6,696 bases of DNA from Candidatus Omnitrophica bacterium UBA5776 (GCA_002418595.1 DIEK01000128.1:1-6696), one strand, 5' to 3'. Shown: positions 1 to 5,145, numbered from the stretch's first letter. Numbers and translations: made by a program. The notes: a model not told the origin generated them from the sequence alone.

Positions 1-1
1 T

Positions 2-766
2 TTCAGGCCCCGGTTCCTGCGCAGGGCGCTGCCGTTCTTCGGCGCGAGGGTGATCGCGGTCAGCGCGGAGGTGCGGGAGCATCTGGTGCGGGATCTGCGC
101 GCCGCCCCCGCTATCGTCAGGTTGATTCCCAACGGGATAGACACGGATTTTTTCTGTCCCGCGCTGCGGCGGGGTTCGGAAAAAGCGGCCCGCGGCAGCC
201 TTAGGCGCAACCTCGGCCTGCCTGACGGCAGGATAATCGGCACCATCGGCAGGCTTTCGGACGTCAAAGGCCATCTGTATTTCGTGGAGGCCATGCCGGA
301 AATTGCCTCGGCGTTCCCGGACGCGGCATTCCTGATAGTAGGAGAAGGCAGAATGAAGCAGGCGGTACTTTCCAGGGCTAAAGAGCTGGGGGTCATGGAC
401 AGGTTTTATTTAAAGGATTCGGTCTCCGATACCAGAGAGGCGCTCCGGTCCATGGATCTCTTCGTGATGCCTTCTTTGTCGGAGGGGCTGGGGTTGAGCC
501 TGATGGAGGCGATGTCTTGCGCCCTGCCGTCCGTCGGTTCCGACGTGGGTGGTATAAGGACGTTGATCAAACACGGAGATAACGGCCTGCTGGTGAAACC
601 GGCGGATCCTGCGGCGCTGGCCGGGGCGGTAAAAGCATTGCTGGCGGACGAACGCAGGATGACGGATCTCGGCTCCCGGGCCAGGGAATACATAATCTCC
701 AATTTTTCCATTGAAGGCATGGTCTCCGGCACCGAGGAGGTGTATAAAGAATGTATAAACGGATAA
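2..766 (+). CDS. Glycosyltransferase family 4, C-terminal part (5' truncated by window edge)
   Basis: The frame is open from base 2 to TAA at 764-766, giving 254 residues. The true start lies outside the window; GTG at 50 is internal, because coding similarity continues upstream of it. GT4 enzymes are usually about 370-400 residues, so roughly 120-150 N-terminal residues, the acceptor-binding Rossmann domain, are missing. Visible are the inter-domain PNGID motif (nt 128-142), the nucleotide-sugar domain start GTIGRLSDVKG (nt 239-271), and the retaining GT-B E-x7-E motif in SEGLGLSLMEAM (nt 479-514), followed by VGGIRTLI and GDNGLLV. Known for the family: cytoplasmic or membrane-peripheral transfer of a hexose from a nucleotide sugar to a growing glycan. 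Acceptor and sugar cannot be read from the sequence. Its last 16 nt overlap the deacetylase gene, and with the LPS genes downstream a role in surface polysaccharide or outer-core assembly is inferred. Confidence 0.93.
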   Translation, partial: FRPRFLRRALPFFGARVIAVSAEVREHLVRDLRAAPAIVRLIPNGIDTDFFCPALRRGSEKAARGSLRRNLGLPDGRIIGTIGRLSDVKGHLYFVEAMPEIASAFPDAAFLIVGEGRMKQAVLSRAKELGVMDRFYLKDSVSDTREALRSMDLFVMPSLSEGLGLSLMEAMSCALPSVGSDVGGIRTLIKHGDNGLLVKPADPAALAGAVKALLADERRMTDLGSRAREYIISNFSIEGMVSGTEEVYKECING

Positions 767-1542
767 AACGCGCCGCAATTACGGCGGCGGTTGTGATATT
801 ACTCGCGCTGTTTTCGCTGGTTTTAGCGCTGCGGTTGAATTATGCCCCGGCGGTATTGATGTATCATTCGGTCGCGCCGGGAGCCGACCCGTCCAGCCGC
901 CTGGCGGTTTCCCCCGCGACCTTCGACAGGCAGATGCGGATGTTGAAGACGCGCGGCTTCAACGTCATCCCGGCGGAGGAACTTGCCCGTAATGTAAAAG
1001 AAGGAAAAAGGATGCCGCTGCATACGGTGGCGATCACTTTCGACGACGGATACAAGGATAATTACACCCACGCTTTTCCCATATTGAGAACATACGGACT
1101 GCCGGCGACCGTGTTTATGATCACGGGAGAAGCGGGCAGGCAAGACCGTCTCTCCTGGGACGAGATCAGGGAGATGCGTGATTCCGGGCTCATCGACTTC
1201 GGCAGCCACACGATAAGTCATTGCATACTGCCGGAGGTGGCATCTTCGGATGAGCTCGCCGGAGAGCTTTCGGGATCGAAAGCGGCGCTGGAAAAACATC
1301 TCGGCGGTCCGGTGAAGATGTTCGCCTATCCCTGCGGTTTCTTCGACGAGAGAATAAAGGAAGCGGTAAGGAAGGCAGGTTACGAGTTTTCTTTTGCCAC
1401 CAATCCCAGGATAAAAACGGCCGATGACGACCTGATGGCGTTAAAGCGCATCCGTATTTCCCAGCACTCCGGGAGTTCTTTCGCTTTCTGGTTCCGGGCG
1501 AGCGGGTACTATAACTTTATACGCGAGCGCAGGCATAGATAA
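751..1542 (+). CDS. Membrane-anchored polysaccharide deacetylase (NodB homology domain, CE4)
   Basis: The product has 263 residues. Start ATG 751 has a strong Shine-Dalgarno GAGGAGG at 734-740 inside the preceding gene. A single hydrophobic helix (about residues 9-28) after a basic N-terminus (YKRIKR) predicts a signal anchor with the catalytic domain outside the cytoplasmic membrane. NodB-domain motifs appear in order: VLMYHSV (36-41), metal and base motif TFDDGY (D98, D99), metal-binding SHTISH (H153, H157), FAYPCG (191-196) and FSFATNP (213-219). Family knowledge: metal-dependent removal of N- or O-acetyl groups from polysaccharides. The substrate is not identifiable; a surface glycan made with the overlapping GT4 is the likeliest, and peptidoglycan or a lipid-linked sugar are alternatives. 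The 16-nt overlap with the GT4 gene suggests translational coupling. Confidence 0.93.
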   Translation: MYKRIKRAAITAAVVILLALFSLVLALRLNYAPAVLMYHSVAPGADPSSRLAVSPATFDRQMRMLKTRGFNVIPAEELARNVKEGKRMPLHTVAITFDDGYKDNYTHAFPILRTYGLPATVFMITGEAGRQDRLSWDEIREMRDSGLIDFGSHTISHCILPEVASSDELAGELSGSKAALEKHLGGPVKMFAYPCGFFDERIKEAVRKAGYEFSFATNPRIKTADDDLMALKRIRISQHSGSSFAFWFRASGYYNFIRERRHR

Positions 1543-1549
1543 AACTTCA

Positions 1550-1562
1550 CGGGCTTCAATCC
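1550..1562 (+). repeat. Intergenic motif copy 1 (CGGGCTTCAATCC)
   Basis: This 13-nt sequence starts 8 nt after the deacetylase stop and is identical to 4002-4014. A diverged relative sits at 2701-2713. CGG at 1550-1552 can pair with CCG at 1561-1563, placing CTTCAA in a loop. The function is unknown. Confidence 0.4.
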
Positions 1563-1581
1563 GGTTCTTCTCAGCGGGCTA

Positions 1582-1604
1582 TTAAGCTGGAGGCTTAGAG
1601 TTTT
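1582..1604 (+). terminator. Weak possible intrinsic terminator after the deacetylase gene
   Basis: TAAGC (1583-1587) pairs with GCTTA (1593-1597) across a 5-nt loop, with one more T-G pair outside it, and TTTT follows at 1601-1604. The stem is short and A/T-rich and the T-run is only four, so efficient termination is doubtful. Confidence 0.25.
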
Positions 1605-1618
1605 ACCGGCCGTTACTG

Positions 1619-1624
1619 TATAAG
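1619..1624 (+). promoter_or_regulatory. Possible -10 box (TATAAG) for a leaderless GT9 transcript
   Basis: TATAAG lies 6 nt before the ATG at 1631, so transcription would start at or next to the initiation codon. No Shine-Dalgarno occurs at a usable distance; the only GGAGG (1589-1593) is 37 nt away. No good -35 is present (TAGAGT at 1596-1601 matches only three positions). Confidence 0.25.
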
Positions 1625-1630
1625 ACTAAA

Positions 1631-2683
1631 ATGCATAACATACGTGAACCCGGTAGGATAGCTGTTTTCGGAGTGAACTGGCTGGGAGATACCCTGTTCT
1701 CCACGGCTGTGATAGCCAGTCTAAAACGCACATTCCCGGGAAGCTCTCTTTCCTGTATAGTCCCGCCAAGGTGTTTTCCCGTGCTGCTGGGCAATCCGCG
1801 CATAGAAAGGCTCATCGCCTTCGACGAGAAAGAGGCGCAGCGCGGGCTGGCCGGCAAGTTCAGGTTCATGGCGGAACTGTCCGGGATGCATTTCGACGCG
1901 GTTTTTCTGCTGCACCGTTCCTTCGGCCGCGCCCTGCTTTGCAGGCTTTGCGGCATTCCCGAACGGGTGGGTTATTACACGCCGAAACGCGCTTTCCTCC
2001 TGACGCGCGCTCCGTCTGCGCCCGATCCGTTCAGAGTGCACCGGATAGATTATTACCTCGGAGTTCTGGAAGGCGCGGGGCTGCCGGTGTCCGTCAGGGA
2101 TCCGGAGTTTTTCGTTCTCCCGGAGGAAGAAAGCGCAGCCGGTTCTTTTCTTGAGGAGAGCGGTATCAGGCCGGGAGAAAAGATCGTGGGGATAAACCCG
2201 GGCGGCAACTGGATGCCCAAACGCTGGCCTCTCGAACACTGGAAAACGCTGGCGGCTGCGCTTTCCGGAGAGTGCGGATGCAGGATTGTTGTTACCGGAG
2301 GCGCGCAGGATTCGTCTCTGGCGCGGGAGATCTCTTCCGCGCTGCGCGGTAAACCCGTTCCCGTATCCGCCTGCGGCCGTTCGGACATACGGCATTTCGC
2401 CGCGTTAAGCCGCAGATTCGACCTTTTTATCTCCGCCGATTCCGGGCCCCTGCATATAGCCAATTGCGCCGGAGGGAGAGGGCGAATAATAGCCCTTTTC
2501 GGCCCCACAGATCCGGCGCTTACCGGCCCCAGGCCGGCGCAGAGATGCGATGTTCTGCGCGGTTCCTGCGGCTGTAAAATTCCCTGCTATAAGACGGACT
2601 GTGCGGATAACCTCTGTATGAGAAGCATTACTCCTCAGCAGGTCCTGCGCAAGGCGCTGGAAATTCTATCCGTCCGCGCTTAA
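1631..2683 (+). CDS. waaF: ADP-heptose:LPS heptosyltransferase, glycosyltransferase family 9 (WaaF/RfaF-like)
   Basis: The product has 350 residues, the usual GT9 length. Family knowledge: an inverting GT-B enzyme on the cytoplasmic face that transfers L-glycero-D-manno-heptose from ADP-heptose to the Kdo-lipid A inner core. Seen in sequence: N-terminal GVNWLGDTLFSTAVIASL (14-31) with D20 at the expected catalytic-base position; PxxFxVL and PRIERLIAFDE (50-66) typical of the acceptor domain; GINPGGNWMPKRWP (187-200) with K197 and W199; and donor-binding SADSGPLHIA (268-277) followed by ALFGPTDP (288-295). A C-terminal cysteine cluster (C313, C315, C319, C324, C329) ends in CMRSITPQQV, resembling heptosyltransferase II proteins. 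Start choice: ATG 1631 is the only sensible initiator before in-frame TAA at 1583, yet lacks a Shine-Dalgarno. WaaF versus WaaC/WaaQ is not settled by motifs alone, so the symbol is tentative. Confidence 0.9.
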   Translation: MHNIREPGRIAVFGVNWLGDTLFSTAVIASLKRTFPGSSLSCIVPPRCFPVLLGNPRIERLIAFDEKEAQRGLAGKFRFMAELSGMHFDAVFLLHRSFGRALLCRLCGIPERVGYYTPKRAFLLTRAPSAPDPFRVHRIDYYLGVLEGAGLPVSVRDPEFFVLPEEESAAGSFLEESGIRPGEKIVGINPGGNWMPKRWPLEHWKTLAAALSGECGCRIVVTGGAQDSSLAREISSALRGKPVPVSACGRSDIRHFAALSRRFDLFISADSGPLHIANCAGGRGRIIALFGPTDPALTGPRPAQRCDVLRGSCGCKIPCYKTDCADNLCMRSITPQQVLRKALEILSVRA

Positions 2684-2697
2684 TCGACCGTAGAAAT

Positions 2698-2733
2698 CCC
2701 CGGGCTTGAAATCGTTACGCCCGTAATCAGGGC
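2698..2733 (+). repeat. Intergenic motif copy 2 (CCCCGGGCTT core) with hairpin
   Basis: CCCCGGGCTT at 2698-2707 is identical to 3999-4008, and both copies end in CCCGTA (2720-2725 here). CGGGC (2701-2705) can pair with GCCCG (2719-2723) across a 13-nt loop. The same GCCC can alternatively pair with GGGC at 2730-2733, so two exclusive folds are possible. No T-run follows directly, so it is not called a terminator. It lies 15 nt after the GT9 stop. Confidence 0.35.
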
Positions 2734-2742
2734 TAAAAATCC

Positions 2743-2770
2743 TTGAAAACGTCTTTTTATAGGTTAGAAT
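2743..2770 (+). promoter_or_regulatory. Sigma70-type promoter for the CoA-binding / membrane protein unit
   Basis: TTGAAA (2743-2748) and TAGAAT (2765-2770) are separated by 16 nt; each box matches five of six consensus positions. The spacer is T-rich. Expected transcription start is about 2777, giving a leader of about 50 nt before ATG 2828. It is the strongest promoter candidate in the window and suggests the two following genes are transcribed separately from the GT9 gene. Confidence 0.6.
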
Positions 2771-2800
2771 AAAACATAGTGTTTCTACGTTATTGAGAAA

Positions 2801-2806
2801 TATAAT
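2801..2806 (+). promoter_or_regulatory. Second possible -10 box (TATAAT)
   Basis: This is a perfect TATAAT in an A/T-rich stretch 21 nt before ATG 2828. No -35 box is found 16-18 nt upstream and there is no TGN extension, so use by the housekeeping sigma is uncertain; it could be a tandem start or chance. Confidence 0.25.
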
Positions 2807-2827
2807 TGTCTATTATCCGGGGTCAGG

Positions 2828-3262
2828 ATGTCTTCTTTATACTACAGAAAAAAACAAAAACATCCGGAGGACGGTGCCGCCGATTTCCGTCTCATGCACA
2901 GCAAAGAGATCGCGGTGGTAGGCGTCAGTGACAAAGAATACAAGAGCGGTTACCGGATATTCAAGGATTTGATAAAACACGGGTTCAACGTGCACGGTAT
3001 AAACCCGCGTAACGGTACCATTCTCGGCAGACAGATAAAGCGCAACTTGAGGGCGCTGGATAGAGTCCCGGATATAGTGATCGCGGTCGTTCCTCCGGAG
3101 GTAACCCTGGAAATCATAGAGGAATGCAGGTCGATGGGGGTAAAGGAGATATGGATGCAACCGGGTTCGGAATCGCCGGAAGCAGTCGGAAAAGCCGCCG
3201 CTTACGGTATAAAAGCAACCGCCGGTTCCTGCTTTATGCGGCAGGCCGGGATCTGGCGGTAG
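2828..3262 (+). CDS. Stand-alone CoA-binding domain protein (YccU-like, CoA_binding_2 family)
   Basis: The product has 144 residues, close to the usual 130-145 for this single-domain family. It has a Rossmann fold: IAVVGVSDKEYKSGYRIFKDLIKHGFNVHGINP (residues 28-60) carries the first strand, the glycine-containing nucleotide loop and the SYR-like motif; DIVIAVVPPEVTLEIIEECRSMGVKEIWMQPGSES (82-116) is the second half with the WMQxG signature; GSCFMRQ (133-139) is the C-terminal cysteine motif. Known for the family: binding of CoA or acyl-CoA, related to the CoA-binding domain of succinyl-CoA synthetase; the physiological role is mostly unproven. There is no catalytic partner domain. ATG 2828 has only a weak Shine-Dalgarno (CGGGG at 2818-2822). 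ATG 2894 (residue 23) would give a protein starting right at the fold and is a real alternative. It is followed 18 nt later by a membrane-protein gene, probably co-transcribed. Confidence 0.85.
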   Translation: MSSLYYRKKQKHPEDGAADFRLMHSKEIAVVGVSDKEYKSGYRIFKDLIKHGFNVHGINPRNGTILGRQIKRNLRALDRVPDIVIAVVPPEVTLEIIEECRSMGVKEIWMQPGSESPEAVGKAAAYGIKATAGSCFMRQAGIWR

Positions 3263-3267
3263 ATATC

Positions 3268-3271
3268 GGAG
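3268..3271 (+). promoter_or_regulatory. Ribosome binding site GGAG that decides the start of the next gene
   Basis: GGAG lies 9 nt before ATG 3281 but directly abuts ATG 3272 and is only 3 nt from ATG 3275. The spacing favours initiation at 3281. Confidence 0.55.
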
Positions 3272-3280
3272 ATGATGATT

Positions 3281-3865
3281 ATGCGTAAAGAAATCGCCTT
3301 GGGGATTAAAGTCATAGGTATATGGTTCATTATATCTGGGGTTACGGGAGTGTTTTCTTTGCTGGATATGCGCGCATTCTATCTGAATAACACCGGGGCT
3401 TTTCCTTTTCCATATTCGCATATCAGGTTGTTCACCGATTCGCTGCTGCCGGTCTTATCCCTGGTCGGCGGTATATATCTGCTGAAGCTGAAAGAATGGG
3501 GCAGGCGTTTCATCCTCGCAGTATGCTTTTTGAATCTTATACTGGTGGCGGTGAGTTTCGTGCCTTTTTCCGGCCGCAACGTCTTTGTCTCTCTTAAGGA
3601 ATACACGGAAAAGAATTATGAGGCTCAAAAACAGGAAGTTCTGCGGCGTTATAAAGCGGAATATCAGCAGGAGGCCCTGCAGAAGCTGGAGCAATCGCAT
3701 CGAGTCACCGTTTCATCTCTCCCCGGCATTCTTGTTTTTCTGCTGTCTCTTTCCATCCTCTGGAATTCCTGGGTCATTTTCTATTTGATGAGAGGCCCGG
3801 GGCGTCCGTTCTTTCCCGGCCCGCAGCGCGGAACGGAAGAAGAGGAGAAAGAAACGGCGGCCTGA
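3281..3865 (+). CDS. Hypothetical four-helix inner-membrane protein
   Basis: No family is recognised. From ATG 3281 (chosen on Shine-Dalgarno spacing; ATG 3272 adds three residues) the protein has 194 residues. Hydrophobic helices are at about 7-28, 51-69, 76-96 and 146-169. Basic residues (MRKE at the N-terminus, KLKEWGRR between helices 2 and 3, MRGPGRP after helix 4) fall on one side, so both termini are predicted cytoplasmic. The aromatic loop 30-50 and a highly charged segment 104-141 (many K, E, Q, R; likely a long amphipathic helix) are predicted periplasmic. The C-terminal tail is proline/glycine-rich and then acidic (EEEEKE). It is probably co-transcribed with the CoA-binding gene 18 nt upstream. 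There are no catalytic motifs, signal peptidase site or transporter signature. It could be a scaffold or sensor, but no function is assigned. Confidence 0.8.
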   Translation: MRKEIALGIKVIGIWFIISGVTGVFSLLDMRAFYLNNTGAFPFPYSHIRLFTDSLLPVLSLVGGIYLLKLKEWGRRFILAVCFLNLILVAVSFVPFSGRNVFVSLKEYTEKNYEAQKQEVLRRYKAEYQQEALQKLEQSHRVTVSSLPGILVFLLSLSILWNSWVIFYLMRGPGRPFFPGPQRGTEEEEKETAA

Positions 3866-3879
3866 TCCTTTCCGGCCTT

Positions 3880-3900
3880 GCCCGTCTTTCTCCGGCGGGC
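3880..3900 (+). terminator. GC-rich hairpin after the membrane-protein gene
   Basis: GCCCGTC (3880-3886) pairs with GGCGGGC (3894-3900), seven pairs including one T-G, around a 7-nt loop, 14 nt after the stop codon. The position suits a transcript end, but no T-run follows, so it may stabilise the 3' end or aid Rho-dependent termination rather than act as an intrinsic terminator. Confidence 0.35.
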
Positions 3901-3937
3901 TCACGGCGAGTTCATACGCGCAATACGGGCCCAGGAA

Positions 3938-3959
3938 CGGTCAATCTGGTGATTGACTG
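3938..3959. repeat. 9-bp inverted repeat with 4-nt loop (operator or hairpin)
   Basis: GTCAATC (3940-3946) and GATTGAC (3951-3957) are perfect complements around TGGT; a G-T and a C-G pair extend the stem to nine. The right arm overlaps a -35-like TTGACT (3953-3958), so it could be a repressor site as well as an RNA hairpin. No T-run follows. Confidence 0.5.
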
Positions 3960-3981
3960 CCGCTTAATTCTATGATAAAGT
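3953..3981 (+). promoter_or_regulatory. Possible promoter for the DHS-like / rfaE1 / kdsB operon
   Basis: TTGACT (3953-3958, five of six) and TAAAGT (3976-3981, four of six) are 17 nt apart in an A/T-rich pocket of an otherwise GC-rich gap. A start near 3988 would leave a leader of about 230 nt before GTG 4216. The weak -10 keeps confidence low. Confidence 0.35.
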
Positions 3982-3998
3982 TAATAAAGCCGCAGAGA

Positions 3999-4040
3999 CC
4001 CCGGGCTTCAATCCTTCCCGTATAAAGTATCGGAAGAAGG
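3999..4040 (+). repeat. Intergenic motif copy 3 and adjoining stem
   Basis: 4002-4014 is identical to 1550-1562, and 3999-4008 is identical to 2698-2707. CGGG (4002-4005) can pair with CCCG (4017-4020). In competition, CTTCC (4014-4018) plus G4020 can pair with C4031 and GGAAG (4032-4036), leaving C4019 bulged. The two folds exclude each other. Function unknown. Confidence 0.4.
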
Positions 4041-4054
4041 CTGTTGAAAGAAGA

Positions 4055-4171
4055 AAGAGGGCGCGCAGGGTTCGACGATTTGCTTCCTCGCCCGGCCCAT
4101 TGCGCGTTTTGCTTCTCCTCTTCGGGGCCAATCGCCGCGTTGTCGGCGTATTGAGGCAGGAGCTAAACCCC
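4055..4171 (+). other. Candidate structured 5' leader RNA of the DHS-like operon
   Basis: Potential pairings nest without conflict. AAGAGG (4055-4060) pairs with CCTCTT (4117-4122), and inside it CGCGCA (4062-4067) pairs with TGCGCG (4101-4106) plus GGG (4068-4070) with CCC (4096-4098). A second element follows: CAAT-CGCCG (4129-4137) with CGGCG-T-ATTG (4144-4153), nine pairs and one bulge around a 6-nt loop, enclosed by GGGG (4124-4127) with CCCC (4168-4171). It matches no riboswitch class I recognise. The G+C content means some of this could be chance. Confidence 0.3.
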
Positions 4172-4215
4172 TTGCAATTTCATACGTAAACGGTTATTCC
4201 TACGGAAAGGCCCAA

Positions 4216-5145
4216 GTGGTTGATTTAAGCAGGGTGAAGACATATTCGGTCAAAACCAGGACAAGCAAGGTCTCTGCCGGAGATTTCGCGCAGCCTCCGC
4301 GCAAGGGCGCGGGTTTCCGTTCTTTCTTTTCCTCTTTGCCGAACATCCTGCGCGCGGCTGACCTGCGTTCTGCGGCGGAAGCCGCGGCTTCCGCGGGACG
4401 CAGGAAAAAAGCGGTGATTTTCATGGCGGGGGCGCACGTGATAAAGTGCGGCCTCGGGCCGGTCATAATAGAGTTGATCAAGAAACGTGTGATTTCCTGC
4501 GTATGCCTTAACGGCGCGGGCGTGATACACGACTTCGAGATAGCCCTGCAGGGCAGAACTTCCGAGGACGTCGCGTCCGGCCTTGCCGCCGGCAGATTCG
4601 GTATGGGTAGAGAGACGGCGGAGTTCATAAATAACGCCGTCAAGGCAGGGGCTTCTTGCCGGCAGGGTTTCGGTTACGCGGTAGGCTCGCGTATCCGCGG
4701 CAAAGAATTCCTTCACAGCCGTTTGAGCGTGCTGCGCGGAGCGTGCGATCACGGCGTCCCGGTCTGCGTGCACGTGGCTGTAGGCACCGATATCATACAC
4801 CAGCACCCGTCTTTCGATCCCGCCGCCGCGGGCAAGGCGAGTTATGCGGATTTCCTCACCCTGGTGAAAGAGATACGCGGGCTCAACGGGGGAGGGGTGC
4901 TTTTGAATTTCGGTTCGGCAGTGATCATGCCGGAAGTGTTCCTGAAAGCGCTGAATCTGGCCCGCAACCTCGGCTCGGAAGTGAAGGATTTCACGGCGGT
5001 CAATTTCGACATGATACATCAGTACAGACCTGCCCAGAATATCGTCTGCCGCCCGGTCTTGTCCGGAGGTAAAGGGTATTATATAATCGGGCATCATGAA
5101 ATAATGTTGCCGTTGTTCGCGCAGGCGGTGGTGGAGCGGTTATGA
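4216..5145 (+). CDS. Deoxyhypusine-synthase-like protein (DHS family, bacterial, function unknown)
   Basis: The product has 309 residues. GTG 4216 follows GGAAAGG (4204-4210) by 5 nt; GTG 4231 is a second option. Features line up in order with deoxyhypusine synthase: FMAGAHVIKCGLGPVIIELI (69-88), LNGAGVIHDFEIAL (98-111, the counterpart of the TTAGGxEED nucleotide motif), PVCVHVAVGTDIIHQHPSFD (182-201), GGGVLLNFG (225-233), and an end resembling the DHS C-terminus, SGGKGYYIIGHHEIMLPLFAQAVVE (283-307). K286 might match the catalytic lysine, but the WGK context and the HHIANAN-like segment are absent. Known for the family: an NAD-dependent Rossmann-type fold; true DHS transfers aminobutyl from spermidine to eIF5A, which bacteria lack. 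The stop overlaps the rfaE1 start (ATGA), tying it to LPS inner-core synthesis. The reaction is unknown; an NAD- or polyamine-dependent sugar or lipid modification is only a guess. Confidence 0.82.
   Translation: MVDLSRVKTYSVKTRTSKVSAGDFAQPPRKGAGFRSFFSSLPNILRAADLRSAAEAAASAGRRKKAVIFMAGAHVIKCGLGPVIIELIKKRVISCVCLNGAGVIHDFEIALQGRTSEDVASGLAAGRFGMGRETAEFINNAVKAGASCRQGFGYAVGSRIRGKEFLHSRLSVLRGACDHGVPVCVHVAVGTDIIHQHPSFDPAAAGKASYADFLTLVKEIRGLNGGGVLLNFGSAVIMPEVFLKALNLARNLGSEVKDFTAVNFDMIHQYRPAQNIVCRPVLSGGKGYYIIGHHEIMLPLFAQAVVERL

Larger units (their letters stand above)
3866..4215 (+). other. 350-nt gap without a convincing gene; structured leader candidate
   Basis: No ORF on either strand here has both a start and coding character. 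The gap holds a hairpin after the membrane-protein stop (3880-3900), a 9-bp inverted repeat (3938-3959), a possible promoter (3953-3981), intergenic motif copy 3 (3999-4020) with an adjoining stem, and several potential pairings between 4055 and 4171. The frame of the downstream gene stays open back to 4048 but has no ATG, GTG or TTG before 4216. Confidence 0.6.

Noticed and set aside
1550..1562. tRNA T-arm resemblance of GGGCTTCAATCC
   Set aside because: The stem cannot form five pairs around a 7-nt loop and no acceptor, D or anticodon arms lie nearby, so no tRNA or tRNA remnant is called.
1721..2395. 224-codon minus-strand frame opposite the GT9 gene
   Set aside because: It overlaps the conserved heptosyltransferase coding region; composition is biased and no motif is seen.
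3272..3280. ATG 3272 or 3275 as start of the membrane protein
   Set aside because: The GGAG site is too close to both; 3281 has ideal spacing. The difference is only three residues.
4172..4200. TTGCAA / TATTCC promoter-like pair just before GTG 4216
   Set aside because: Spacing is right, but the boxes match only four and three consensus positions, near chance level.
4048..4215. Upstream open extension of the DHS-like reading frame
   Set aside because: The frame is open but has no ATG, GTG or TTG, and its translation (many R, P, C) does not resemble the protein downstream; GTG 4216 has its own ribosome site.
4225..5097. 290-codon minus-strand frame opposite the DHS-like gene
   Set aside because: Antisense shadow: the plus-strand product has clear family motifs and operon overlaps, while this one has none.
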